The translations under genes were made by a program, and so were the position numbers. Shown piece after piece: positions 16,069 through 23,544 of a stretch of DNA of 38,369 nt (position 1 is its first letter; each line of letters begins with the position of its first letter). Below the pieces are notes generated by a model, which searched no databases, was not told the origin of the DNA, and saw only the letters and a list, made by a program, of their open reading frames with translations. The stretch is from positions 1 to 38,369 of the forward strand of contig NZ_JH621266.1 of assembly GCF_000255455.1 (NCBI RefSeq), written 5' to 3'. This DNA is from Aquimarina agarilytica ZC1 (GTDB lineage Bacteria; Bacteroidota; Bacteroidia; Flavobacteriales; Flavobacteriaceae).

Positions 16069-16389
16069 ATGTCAAATTATAAAACAAAAGATATCAATAT
16101 GGAACTGATCATATTTGAAAGAGACAGCTACTATAGAATGCTGGAAGAAATGATGGGCGTAGTCTATCAAACGATAAGAAAGGCAAAGGAGGACGCCATA
16201 GATGCAAAAGGTGATTCACACGATTTTATATCTACCAGAGAAGCCATGCGATTGCTTAATGTGAAAAGCAGAAACCGCCTTTATGAATTACGTGATGCTA
16301 AACTCATAGAATGGTATCAGCATGGTAGAAAGATTTTGTATTCCAAGCGGAGTATAATCGCTTATATGAAATCCCAGAAGATTTCTTAA
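16069..16389 (+). CDS. Excisionase-type helix-turn-helix protein
   Basis: This 106-residue protein has a C-terminal winged helix-turn-helix (about 56-104): STREAMRLLNVKSRNRLYEL, then LIEWYQHGRKILYSKRSI. This is the layout of excisionase/MerR-like DNA-binding proteins common on Bacteroidota mobile elements. The N-terminal 50 residues form a helix. The ATG at 16099 (MELIIFERDSYYRM) is an alternative start. It is the first gene after the palindrome-rich control region and precedes the replication genes, so it may control excision or replication. Confidence 0.78.
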   Translation: MSNYKTKDINMELIIFERDSYYRMLEEMMGVVYQTIRKAKEDAIDAKGDSHDFISTREAMRLLNVKSRNRLYELRDAKLIEWYQHGRKILYSKRSIIAYMKSQKIS

Positions 16390-16470
16390 TAACTATTGAG
16401 GCAGGGATGATGGTGCTCCATTACCCTGCCCCATATTAAACAGATATGCAATTTTAAAAAAGACAATGCA

Positions 16471-17412
16471 ATGACAAAAAAAGATCCAGCAGTATTGTGG
16501 TACACCAATGATTTTTTAGAAGGAACTGCTGATATGTCCCTGAAAGAAATAGGAGCTTATACCCTATTGTTATGCTATCAGCACCAGCGTGGTTTTTTAC
16601 CGGATACTCCTAAAAAACTATCCAGATTGGTAAGGTTGACAGAAACCGATTTTGATGAGATTTGGGAAGAAATTCAACTAAAATTTGTTTCCCTAGCGAG
16701 CGTTTTGCACCCCTCCAGCGACGAAGGTAGCGATACGCCTAAGGGGGCGATTATAAACAAGAGAATGTATATGGAATCAAAAAAGAGAGCAAACTATCTG
16801 GGAAAAAAAGCCGTTTTTGCCATTGTAGGCAATTGGTTTCGTCATCATCCACTGTCAAAAACCTTGAAAAAATCCGAAAAGGAGAAAATAAAACGTGATA
16901 TCAGTTATCCGTATATCTTTGAAAATCTGTTAAATAAAGCCGAAATAGAAAATTATATCACAAAAATCGCTGATCGCTTCGCTAAGGGAAGTGATCAGGG
17001 ATCCCTTTATTTACAGCAAACGCTTTTTTTAGAAAATGAAAATGTAATTGTAAATGAAGATGTAAATGTAAATGAAAATATAAATAATATAAAAGAACCT
17101 GAAATTTCAAAATTTGAAAAACTTGTTAGTCAAAAATTCCTGAAAGAGTTGAGTTCCTTCTTTGCTCAAAACGGAAACTCACGACTTCAAAAAGTGACCG
17201 CCTATCTCCAAAAGATGAATGTTACCGGAGAATTAGAAGAATTTGTAAGACAAAGCGAGGCCTATATGGCTTATAAGAAAGCTTCACAAGAGCGGATTCA
17301 CGGGTGGGAAGGGTATACAGGTTGTTGGAGACGAACGGACTGGATTGCAAAACTGAAACAATTTCATTCAACTACGCAACCTCCAAAAAAGAAATTTTTC
17401 ATTAACCGATAG
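16471..17412 (+). CDS. DUF1376/DnaD-like replication initiation protein
   Basis: In this 313-residue protein, residues about 5-60 (PAVLWYTNDFLEGTADMSLK, GAYTLLLCYQHQRGFLP) match the winged-helix N-terminus typical of phage and plasmid DUF1376 replication proteins. A long variable linker includes a VNEDVNVNENINN stretch encoded by tandem short repeats (about 17041-17085). Two linker segments (residues about 77-92 and 166-176) are encoded by DNA that can fold back. The C-terminal part is helical and Trp-rich (GWEGYTGCWRRTDWIAKLKQ). It lies four bases before a DnaC-like ATPase, the usual pair for opening an origin and loading the host helicase. Confidence 0.72.
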   Translation: MTKKDPAVLWYTNDFLEGTADMSLKEIGAYTLLLCYQHQRGFLPDTPKKLSRLVRLTETDFDEIWEEIQLKFVSLASVLHPSSDEGSDTPKGAIINKRMYMESKKRANYLGKKAVFAIVGNWFRHHPLSKTLKKSEKEKIKRDISYPYIFENLLNKAEIENYITKIADRFAKGSDQGSLYLQQTLFLENENVIVNEDVNVNENINNIKEPEISKFEKLVSQKFLKELSSFFAQNGNSRLQKVTAYLQKMNVTGELEEFVRQSEAYMAYKKASQERIHGWEGYTGCWRRTDWIAKLKQFHSTTQPPKKKFFINR

Positions 17413-17415
17413 CTT

Positions 17416-18258
17416 ATGGAAAAGAACAGGAAAAACACTCCTTCATCCTCCCCTGAACGTCTGGGCGGGATGAAGGAATTTAGATCGGTTTTTAAAAACA
17501 AAACAGACGAAGTTGGGAGAAGCGACAAGAAAAATAATATAGCTAAAGAAAATACGCTTAAAACACAAAAAAACGGTGGAGTAGTGAAAATAACCAAAGC
17601 GTTGTTATGGAGGTTATTTAAGATAGCCTATCGTTTGGCACATCAAAAGGAATTCATCGAAACTCCTGATACTCTTGCAAATGTAGCTCCGATAATTGAA
17701 TATTTTGCACGAGACCTAACCTTTTTTCGACGAGAAAGACTGATCACCAAAATAAAGGGTGTATCCCTGATCCCTGATTTTGATAAAGGGTTGCTCATCA
17801 TAGGGGGTTATGGCAATGGAAAAACTACGGTAATAGAAGCCTTAGGACTGGTTTTCGAATACTACAGTATGCCAATGCGCTTTAAGAATTATAAATCGCA
17901 CGATCTGGTGACGGAGTTTGAACGTATTGGAGCTGATCCGACGTATAGGGAAAGTTCCAGATATCAGTTTTTTGAACGACTGACCAATGTCAAAGGCTTA
18001 TATATTGATGATGTCAAAAAAGAGCGAATGGCTTCAAACTTTGGGAAAGTAAATCTCATTCGGGATATTTTAGAAAAGCGTTATGATCAAAAGTCCGTTA
18101 AAACCTATATCACCTGTAACTATCGTGAGGGGGATGCTACCAGTGATCTGGCTGATGCTCTTGAAGAGTTCGGAGATCTCTATGGCGGGCATATCTATGA
18201 TCGCCTCTTTGAAATGTTCAACATCATCAAGTTCAAAGGGGCTACTTTTAGAAAATGA
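17416..18258 (+). CDS. DnaC-like AAA+ ATPase (helicase loader)
   Basis: In this 280-residue protein the AAA+ core has Walker A GGYGNGKT near residue 131, Walker B LYIDDV near 195, a sensor-1 TYITCNY and an arginine-rich YDRLFEMFN toward the end, in the order of DnaC/IstB-type loaders. The N-terminal 50 residues are low-complexity and encoded by DNA with perfect 10-base inverted arms (17439-17448 and 17468-17477). It follows the DUF1376 gene in the same direction. It lacks the features of FtsK/A32-type packaging ATPases, so it is read as a replication protein. The stop overlaps a 19-bp palindrome. Confidence 0.82.
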   Translation: MEKNRKNTPSSSPERLGGMKEFRSVFKNKTDEVGRSDKKNNIAKENTLKTQKNGGVVKITKALLWRLFKIAYRLAHQKEFIETPDTLANVAPIIEYFARDLTFFRRERLITKIKGVSLIPDFDKGLLIIGGYGNGKTTVIEALGLVFEYYSMPMRFKNYKSHDLVTEFERIGADPTYRESSRYQFFERLTNVKGLYIDDVKKERMASNFGKVNLIRDILEKRYDQKSVKTYITCNYREGDATSDLADALEEFGDLYGGHIYDRLFEMFNIIKFKGATFRK

Positions 18259-18266
18259 TTTTCTAA
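18248..18266. repeat. 19-bp palindrome over the DnaC-like gene stop
   Basis: Arms TTAGAAAAT and ATTTTCTAA flank a single base. No T-run follows. It opens a 310-base non-coding stretch (18259-18576) that also holds GTTTAC...GTAAAC (18274-18293) and the hairpin at 18418-18447. Two abutting 15- and 19-codon frames (18463-18510, 18511-18570) there are too short to call. Confidence 0.4.
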
Positions 18267-18417
18267 GGCATCGGTTTACAAGGCTCTGTAAACTTCCTGA
18301 GAAAAAACACTCTTCATTGCGGTGGACTCAGGCATTTATTCGGGTTAACAAAATTGTTGTATTTTAGGTTTACTGGTTTACAGGATAAAATTCAAATCTA
18401 CATTTCACCTAAAAGTA

Positions 18418-18447
18418 AGGCACCATAGAACTAGGTCTATAGTGCCT
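18418..18447. terminator. Hairpin in the gap after the replication genes
   Basis: Arms AGGCACCATAGA and TCTATAGTGCCT pair with one mismatch around a 6-base loop. It could end the replication transcript, but there is no T-run on either side, so it may instead be part of an origin or RNA structure. Confidence 0.4.
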
Positions 18448-18576
18448 CTGCTAATTGATATTATGAGTAAAATTACCGACTTAATAGTCAAAACAAAAAT
18501 AGAATTATAAATGCAAACCACTTATATTCTTCCGTCAGAATTGTTTGTTAAAATAAAGCTGATTACTTAATTTTTA

Positions 18577-18732
18577 TTATCCAAAAACACCAAACGCCTG
18601 ATAGATCAATCGCACCTCCCAGGGATATAGTAATTGTCTTCTTCCGGTATCCAATTCTTCTATTTCCTTCATTTTTCTGCGCAAGGTCTGCCTGCTAATG
18701 CCCAAAAACTGACTTAATTCCTGTTTTGTCAT
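18577..18732 (-). CDS. Small helix-turn-helix protein
   Basis: This 51-residue protein has a clear helix-turn-helix MTKQELSQFLGISRQTLRRK, then a short linker and LLYPWEVRLIYQAFG. In-frame ATGs at 18747 and 18762 would add 5 or 10 residues, but the latter falls within a repeat that looks like an operator, so the start at 18732 is preferred. Its pattern (x-KxEL-sequence, then a Leu-rich helix and PxEVRxIxxxxG) resembles the 71-residue protein at 29937-30152. It is the only minus-strand gene near the core operon and is likely a local repressor or replication-control protein. Confidence 0.65.
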   Translation of the reverse strand: MTKQELSQFLGISRQTLRRKMKEIEELDTGRRQLLYPWEVRLIYQAFGVFG

Positions 18733-18751
18733 AAAGCAAATTTGCATCTTC

Positions 18752-18788
18752 TTAATGTTCATTAGTGTCTTTTAATGTTTATTAGTGT
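18752..18788. repeat. Two iteron-like 17-bp direct repeats
   Basis: TTAATGTTCATTAGTGT (18752-18768) and TTAATGTTTATTAGTGT (18772-18788) differ at one base and have a 20-base period. They lie just upstream of the small HTH gene and downstream of the replication genes. They could be operators for that HTH protein or iterons of a replication origin. Confidence 0.6.
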
Positions 18789-18881
18789 TGCGAAGTGCTA
18801 CAAGGTGTAAAATAGTCCTCCAATACCCTCCGTATACTCCCAAATTACTACAATTTTTATAAAAAACAACCATTATTTTCC

Positions 18882-18903
18882 AAGGGGTCACACACCCTTT
18901 TTT
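18882..18903 (+). terminator. Intrinsic terminator or attenuator before the core operon
   Basis: A 7-pair stem (AAGGGGT with ACCCTTT, one wobble) with a CACAC loop runs into a tract of six T. It lies 44 bases before the LEA2-domain gene, the first of a long co-directional series. It may stop readthrough into the structural genes or act as an attenuator needing antitermination. Confidence 0.5.
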
Positions 18904-18946
18904 CATCCGTTTTTTCGGTTTTAATTTGATCAAAAATCGAGTCAAA

Positions 18947-19408
18947 ATGTTCAAATGGATCGCAGGCAGCATTGCTGCTCTTTTATCAATCAGATATCTG
19001 TCGCGTTTACAACGTGCCAGTACCAATATCACTTCCCGCATTCGGGTAAGGATCCATAAGGTGACTTTAACGGGCATTGAACTAAAGGCAATAGTGCAAT
19101 TGCAAAATCCGAACCCTGTAAGCCTTCGTTTACAACATCCATTTGTCAAGATTTTGCACAATGATAAGTTACTGGGAAGCTCTGAGATTGAAAACAGGAC
19201 TATTGAAATCCCTGAGAACAGCCAAAAGGAGTTTGAATTGCATATCCAATCCGCGGGCTGGCTGACGTTGATACAGATTCTGGGAACAGAAGTAGTCAGT
19301 CAGATACGATCCGGAGCTCCAATATCCATTAAGATACAAACACAGATCATAACCAGTGTAAACGGTTTACCATACGAACAAACAGAAACCATGACGCTAC
19401 AACTCTGA
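18947..19408 (+). CDS. LEA type 2 (WHy-like) domain protein with N-terminal membrane anchor
   Basis: This protein has 153 residues from the ATG at 18947; an in-frame TTG at 18926 is an alternative. One hydrophobic segment near the N-terminus (FKWIAGSIAALLSIRYL) is followed by an all-beta domain whose LKAIVQLQNPNPVSLRLQHP matches the core of LEA2/WHy domains. These are immunoglobulin-like folds with unclear bacterial roles, often in membrane-associated proteins. It starts the core series and overlaps the next gene by one base. It may be a membrane-bound scaffold, which is inference. Confidence 0.75.
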   Translation: MFKWIAGSIAALLSIRYLSRLQRASTNITSRIRVRIHKVTLTGIELKAIVQLQNPNPVSLRLQHPFVKILHNDKLLGSSEIENRTIEIPENSQKEFELHIQSAGWLTLIQILGTEVVSQIRSGAPISIKIQTQIITSVNGLPYEQTETMTLQL

Positions 19409-20370
19409 TGAAAGCACTAGGTAAACGACATATCAACCCTACAAACCAATATGACCATTTGTTCCCGGTAAGTTCCGGTAAGGATGTCGTTATCATTGGT
19501 AGTGGAAAGGCAAAACTGGAAAACACGCTACATCTCATGCAAGAGGTTATTGCAGAAACTCTGGATGACACTCGTAGACTGGCAGCTAAGTTTAAAGGTC
19601 ACAATGTAACGGACACGTGTAAAAAAATCTGGGAGTTTGTTTACCATCATATTCAATACAAAATGGATAAAACAGGTGTTGAGCAGGTACGCAGACCCTC
19701 AAGAACCTGGGCAGATCGATTTACAGGAGTGGACTGTGACTGTTATACGGTGTTTATCGGAAGTATTCTCACCCATCTGGGTATTCCGTTTATGATGCGG
19801 ATCACTAAATACGGAGGTAGGGATCATTTCCAACACGTATATCCCATTGTGCCGATAGCAGAAGGACACATTACAATCGATTGCGTAGCAGACCGCTTCA
19901 ACTATGAAGTACCCTACTCACAGAAACAAGATATAAAGCCAAACGGAGCTTTTACTATAAATGGATTGGGAGGTTTGAGCGGTGTTGATGAATTAGCCAT
20001 TGGACTGGATGCTTTGGAGCAACCTTCGCTTCCCTTACGGGAGCAGGTTGTACCGAAGTACAGTGTAAACCATTGTAAACCGGTTACCCCAAACACCTCT
20101 CAGCCATCACCTAGTAAACAAGGAGTTGTGTTATCCCCTTTTCGGTGGGAGGATCAAAACAAAGTAAAAACGCTTACTGAAAGGAAAGAGTTTGATCTTT
20201 TACAGTTTTTGATCCTCTCGGGGATATCCATTGCTGCAGGTATAGGGGTACTGAAACTTTTTTCAGCTAACAAGAAAAACACTGGCATTGTAAGAAACAC
20301 TAGGAAAGCGAGCAACAAAAATAGTAGCTCAATAAGCAATAATAAAATAACGAAAGGTACTAGACCTTAA
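19408..20370 (+). CDS. Transglutaminase-like cysteine protease with C-terminal membrane span
   Basis: In this 320-residue protein, residues about 50-165 carry the transglutaminase-like triad: Cys in GVDCDCYTVFIGSILTHLG (C110 or C112), His in DHFQHVYPI (about 144) and Asp in TIDCVADRFNYE (about 156-161). After a Pro-rich linker comes a single hydrophobic span (about 267-286, LQFLILSGISIAAGIGVLKL) and a basic Ser/Asn-rich tail. Bacterial members are usually proteases or amidases rather than cross-linkers. Within this set of small membrane proteins it could mature a structural protein. No cleavage target is visible. Confidence 0.8.
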   Translation: MKALGKRHINPTNQYDHLFPVSSGKDVVIIGSGKAKLENTLHLMQEVIAETLDDTRRLAAKFKGHNVTDTCKKIWEFVYHHIQYKMDKTGVEQVRRPSRTWADRFTGVDCDCYTVFIGSILTHLGIPFMMRITKYGGRDHFQHVYPIVPIAEGHITIDCVADRFNYEVPYSQKQDIKPNGAFTINGLGGLSGVDELAIGLDALEQPSLPLREQVVPKYSVNHCKPVTPNTSQPSPSKQGVVLSPFRWEDQNKVKTLTERKEFDLLQFLILSGISIAAGIGVLKLFSANKKNTGIVRNTRKASNKNSSSISNNKITKGTRP

Positions 20371-20382
20371 AACAAAAAGTAT

Positions 20383-21639
20383 ATGGAACTACATCGATTA
20401 GACGGCTTTGATGCCACGGGATTGGATGCTCTGGATATTACGGATATCCGTAATTCGCAAGATATAATCAACGGGTTTTTAGGTTCAAGTGATATACCAA
20501 GAGGCATCGATGATGCCCCGGAGATTGCGTATGAGATATTGGACGAGGACGGTAATGTGGTGATGTATGCAGATGCAGAGGAGAACATCTATGTGGTTAA
20601 TGGGCTGAACGGTTTCTTTAAGAAGATCGGTAAAGGTTTAAAGAAGTTTGCCAAGAAAGTGGTGAAGCCCGTGGTACGAACATTTAACCGTTTTTTGAAC
20701 CCTGCCACCATCTTACTAAGGAATGGTTTTTTACTGGCGATGAAAGCCGATATGATGAAGGTAGCCCAAAAGCTACGCTATGGATATCTGACCGAAGCCC
20801 AGGCAAAGAAGATGAATTTGGATATAGGTAAATACCAAAAAGTAAAAAAGGCAGTAGAAAAAGCAGAGAAGATATATCGTCTAGCAGGAGGAAGAGGTCG
20901 CAATCTTAGAAAAGCCATTCTGGGAGGTAAAGGAAATACCGATAGAAAAGTTCCGCTCAGTGGTTTTTATCTGGGTAACCTCGATGAACCTGTGATGTAC
21001 AATGACCCTTTTGAAAAGTTTGTGGTGGAGGCAGATGTAGATACTATCGAAGCTTTTTTAAATAACCAGATACAGGTGGATGGTTTAGGAGCCGTAGCAT
21101 CAGGAACAGCTATGGCAGCAGCCAGCGGAGCTGTTGCCAGTGTAGCCGCAGTACTCAGTAAAATAGGAAATATCTTCGGACAGGCACAACAAGTGAAAGA
21201 TCAGGCCACCACGCTATTTAGTAAACCAAAACCTGCACTCCCGGCTATCCCTTATGGCGATCCAAGAATGCAGTACCCAGTACAAAACTTAAATCCTGTA
21301 CAAACCCAACAACCAGTTCAGGTAGTCACCACGAACCAAAATGCATCGAATAAAAATGAAGACGAAGTTAACAAAGGATTTCTACAGAAGTATAAAAGAC
21401 CACTATTAATTGGAGCCGGAGTTTTGGTTGTGGGAACCGGTATTGTCATAGCTGTACGATCAGGGAAGAAGAAACAACTCAAAGCTGTATCCGGATTACC
21501 CAGGAAAAGAACAACACGAAAAAGAAAAACTACGGGTCGGGACGAACTCGGAAGGTTTGTCAAAGGACATAGGGCCAAACGGAAAAGAACTGTAAAAAGA
21601 AAAGCTCCGGAGAAACTTATCCCCAAAGCTTTGCTGTAA
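20383..21639 (+). CDS. Large membrane protein with strongly basic C-terminal tail, core component
   Basis: This 418-residue protein has an acidic N-terminus (about 1-70) that leads into a basic amphipathic helix (GFFKKIGKGLKKFAKKVVKP), a helix-rich segment, an Ala/Gly-rich stretch (AVASGTAMAAASGAVASVAA), a Pro/Gln linker and one membrane span (about 347-366, LLIGAGVLVVGTGIVIAV). The last 50 residues are Lys/Arg-rich (RKRTTRKRKTTGRDELGRF), as in nucleic-acid-binding tails. I know no family for it. It is the longest protein of the core set. A membrane protein that also binds the element's genome would fit the architecture, but this is inference. Confidence 0.75.
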   Translation: MELHRLDGFDATGLDALDITDIRNSQDIINGFLGSSDIPRGIDDAPEIAYEILDEDGNVVMYADAEENIYVVNGLNGFFKKIGKGLKKFAKKVVKPVVRTFNRFLNPATILLRNGFLLAMKADMMKVAQKLRYGYLTEAQAKKMNLDIGKYQKVKKAVEKAEKIYRLAGGRGRNLRKAILGGKGNTDRKVPLSGFYLGNLDEPVMYNDPFEKFVVEADVDTIEAFLNNQIQVDGLGAVASGTAMAAASGAVASVAAVLSKIGNIFGQAQQVKDQATTLFSKPKPALPAIPYGDPRMQYPVQNLNPVQTQQPVQVVTTNQNASNKNEDEVNKGFLQKYKRPLLIGAGVLVVGTGIVIAVRSGKKKQLKAVSGLPRKRTTRKRKTTGRDELGRFVKGHRAKRKRTVKRKAPEKLIPKALL

Positions 21640-21696
21640 TAAGCAGGTCCAATTTCAAGAAGGATAGAATTAATAATAGTCAATGTAAACAATGAG

Positions 21697-21716
21697 ATTT
21701 CCGCCTTCGCGGAAAT
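21697..21716 (+). promoter_or_regulatory. Leader hairpin, copy 1 of a duplicated pre-gene element
   Basis: Arms ATTTCCGC and GCGGAAAT enclose CTTC, 17 bases before the next ATG. A near-identical unit precedes the gene at 26266, where the innermost pair has changed from C-G to A-T and stays paired. A 15-codon frame (MKKRFFNENKNKYKG) starts at 21715 and overlaps the main start out of frame. Confidence 0.65.
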
Positions 21717-21733
21717 GAAAAAAAGATTTTTCA

Positions 21734-22312
21734 ATGAAAACAAAAACAAATACAAAGGATAGCCTGCTGGAGGTAGGCAAGCATCTCAGTTCTGGAGTAC
21801 TTGGGATGGTAGCAGGATCCGCTGTAGGAAGGTACTCCCTCGCTATTGGTGCGCTGACCATATTCGGGGGAGCCTACTATGGTAAGGATTGGATTACCTC
21901 TGCAGGAGTGGGTATGGCATTTTCCAATGGTTTTGGCAGATCCCAAAGTAACAATGAAGTAAACGGATTTAAGGATAATCTGGAAGAAGCCAAGGATAGA
22001 GCAATTACTTCACTCAAAGCCATCGGAAAGAAACTCTATCTGGATAAACTATCCCCTACTATGGCTCAAAAGATGGCCCTCGGAAATCTTGAAGACCGCC
22101 CGTTGGTTTTTATGGGTTCAGAAGTAGCGGACACAGGAGATTTTGATACTGCTGAGGTAGATGAGATCATCCGCAGGATCGAAGCCGGAGAACCGTTGCC
22201 CACTGCCGATATCCAACAAAGTTATACCAATGGATATAACACCGTTAACGGCATAGACAGTATGGAACTAAAAGGAGGTGAAGACATCACAGAACTTAAT
22301 GCCGTAGCCTAA
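21734..22312 (+). CDS. Glycine-rich membrane protein, core component
   Basis: In this 192-residue protein, residues about 14-60 are a glycine- and alanine-rich hydrophobic region (LGMVAGSAVGRYSLAIGALT and FGGAYYGKDWI) able to form one or two membrane spans. The rest is a soluble, mostly helical acidic part (DEIIRRIEAGEPLPTADIQQ). I do not recognise a family. Its 5' leader and first codons (MKTKT) resemble those of the peptidoglycan-binding gene at 26266 (METKT), suggesting the two 5' ends were duplicated. Confidence 0.72.
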   Translation: MKTKTNTKDSLLEVGKHLSSGVLGMVAGSAVGRYSLAIGALTIFGGAYYGKDWITSAGVGMAFSNGFGRSQSNNEVNGFKDNLEEAKDRAITSLKAIGKKLYLDKLSPTMAQKMALGNLEDRPLVFMGSEVADTGDFDTAEVDEIIRRIEAGEPLPTADIQQSYTNGYNTVNGIDSMELKGGEDITELNAVA

Positions 22313-22325
22313 GTCGCAAGGCGAC
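22313..22325. repeat. Triloop mini-hairpin
   Basis: Stem GTCGC/GCGAC with loop AAG lies directly after the stop codon. It is one of several short perfect hairpins with 3-5-base loops scattered in this element. Confidence 0.45.
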
Positions 22326-22385
22326 AGCTATACAATTAAGATGTTTGACTCTTAAAAATTAAACACAAGAAACATTTAATACCAC

Positions 22386-23018
22386 ATGGAAACAATGAAA
22401 AAAAGTTCAAGATCACAATTCTTAGAAATTGTAAATGCCCATATCTCACTAAGGGATCAGGCAAAGAAATACGACCCCGCAATGGTTAATGTTGCTACGG
22501 GAATCAAAGAGGGAAGACTACAGCTTGCAGACGCTGCCTATTATGCGATCAAGTTTGCAGGTAACCGTGCCAACATAGATATGTTCGAGACTCAGGACGC
22601 TAAGGAAATTGGGATTACCAATGTTACCCAGGCCAAGCTACAGAAGGACCGTCTTTTTCTATGTAATCGAATAATCCTATTAGCTGCTGAGATTGAAGGA
22701 GACCTTCCTGGAAGTGATTCTGAATTAAAAAGAACGATGAAGCGAACTGACTTTGGTAGTATCAAAGATGTGGCAGGATTACAGAACGGTGTGTTCTCTC
22801 TAATCGCCAATAAGAAGATCATCATCGATGAACGTCCGATGCAGGAGTTTGTAACTGATGGAAATACAATGCAGAATGTGGGGACATACTTTTTAGAAAG
22901 CCCTCGCTTTATTCGTGATGATGAAGAGTTTGAGTTTACAATAGAACTGGGTGAAGATGCTCCGGAGAAAGCACTGATCAAAGTTGTACTTGCAGGTACA
23001 GCCACAGTACCTGCCTAG
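22386..23018 (+). CDS. Putative major structural protein of the element
   Basis: In this 210-residue protein the first 100 residues are helical (SQFLEIVNAHISLRDQAKKY). The second half is strand-rich, with GVFSLIANKKIIIDERPM, GTYFLESPRFIRDDEEFEFT and a final IKVVLAGTATVPA, a succession of strands and turns that would fit a jelly-roll domain. No signal, membrane span or catalytic motif is present. It leads a block of five small beta-rich proteins. A capsid or shell subunit is the best guess by layout. No homologue can be named from reading alone. Confidence 0.7.
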   Translation: METMKKSSRSQFLEIVNAHISLRDQAKKYDPAMVNVATGIKEGRLQLADAAYYAIKFAGNRANIDMFETQDAKEIGITNVTQAKLQKDRLFLCNRIILLAAEIEGDLPGSDSELKRTMKRTDFGSIKDVAGLQNGVFSLIANKKIIIDERPMQEFVTDGNTMQNVGTYFLESPRFIRDDEEFEFTIELGEDAPEKALIKVVLAGTATVPA

Positions 23019-23019
23019 G

Positions 23020-23043
23020 TCGGAGGCCGAGTCCGTGGCGGAC
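23020..23043. repeat. Two adjacent triloop mini-hairpins
   Basis: TCGG-AGG-CCGA (23020-23030) is followed at once by GTCCG-TGG-CGGAC (23031-23043), just after the stop codon at 23016-23018. The second stem recurs with another loop at 28174-28188. Confidence 0.5.
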
Positions 23044-23082
23044 AGCCGAGTATTGAATGATAGATTGTAAACCTCAATAGTT

Positions 23083-23487
23083 ATGAAAATCCAAGAAGAA
23101 CGAAATAAAAAAGAAACCAGAGTAGTCTTTTCCTTTAAAATGGAAAAGCAGAATGGACTTACATCTATAGATAGTTTTGAACTTCCTAAACACACAAAAG
23201 TGATTAAAGGCATTCAGCTATTGTCGGATTATCCGGACCGCTTATTCTATCGTGGTAAGCAGCGTATTGAGATTGGTGGGGAGGAATTGTTTCCTGATGG
23301 TTTCGAGAGCAAGATTCTGATGTCTTCACTTAGTGTAGCACCAAGGGAACGCTTCTTCGAGTTAGGTGATGTACTGCCGGGAGATCTGTCAGTAAAGATT
23401 CGTTTTGAGGATAAGGATCATCAGGGTGCAGCGTTTGGTGGAGGGTATCGAGTAACAATTGTATTACTGATCGAGGAAGCCATATAA
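23083..23487 (+). CDS. Small beta-rich protein 1 (possible jelly-roll/spike protein)
   Basis: This 134-residue protein has alternating hydrophobic strands (VVFSFKMEKQ, KVIKGIQLLSDY, KIRFEDK) and ends with GGYRVTIVLLIEEAI. That last strand and the acidic segment before it match the end of the 90-residue protein at 24063 (PYEVTIWLLIESGP), suggesting a shared fold. There are no Cys, membrane span or catalytic motif. It follows the putative major structural gene. It is probably a minor shell or spike component; the family is unknown to me. Confidence 0.68.
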   Translation: MKIQEERNKKETRVVFSFKMEKQNGLTSIDSFELPKHTKVIKGIQLLSDYPDRLFYRGKQRIEIGGEELFPDGFESKILMSSLSVAPRERFFELGDVLPGDLSVKIRFEDKDHQGAAFGGGYRVTIVLLIEEAI

Positions 23488-23544
23488 GCAGTCAAAGACT
23501 TCACAAAATCAAAAGACAAGTAGACCTTACAAAAAGACCTTACT

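Noticed and set aside
17416..18258. Possible viral genome-packaging ATPase
   Set aside because: Motif order and the neighbouring DUF1376 gene fit a DnaC-like helicase loader better than an FtsK/A32-type ATPase.
18463..18570. Two abutting 15- and 19-codon frames
   Set aside because: They are too short to tell from chance in an AT-rich gap; noted only because the second ATG directly follows the first stop.
18772..19161. Minus-strand open frame of 129 codons
   Set aside because: It lies opposite the control region and the LEA2-domain gene, has odd composition rich in Cys and Arg, and no recognisable motif; the plus-strand gene is far more convincing.
21318..21755. Minus-strand open frame of 145 codons
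   Set aside because: It is antisense to the end of the 418-residue core gene and has a hydrophobic/Ser-rich composition typical of a reverse-strand shadow of Lys-rich coding DNA.
22592..23005. Minus-strand open frame of 137 codons
   Set aside because: It is antisense to the putative major structural gene and Ser-rich without a domain.
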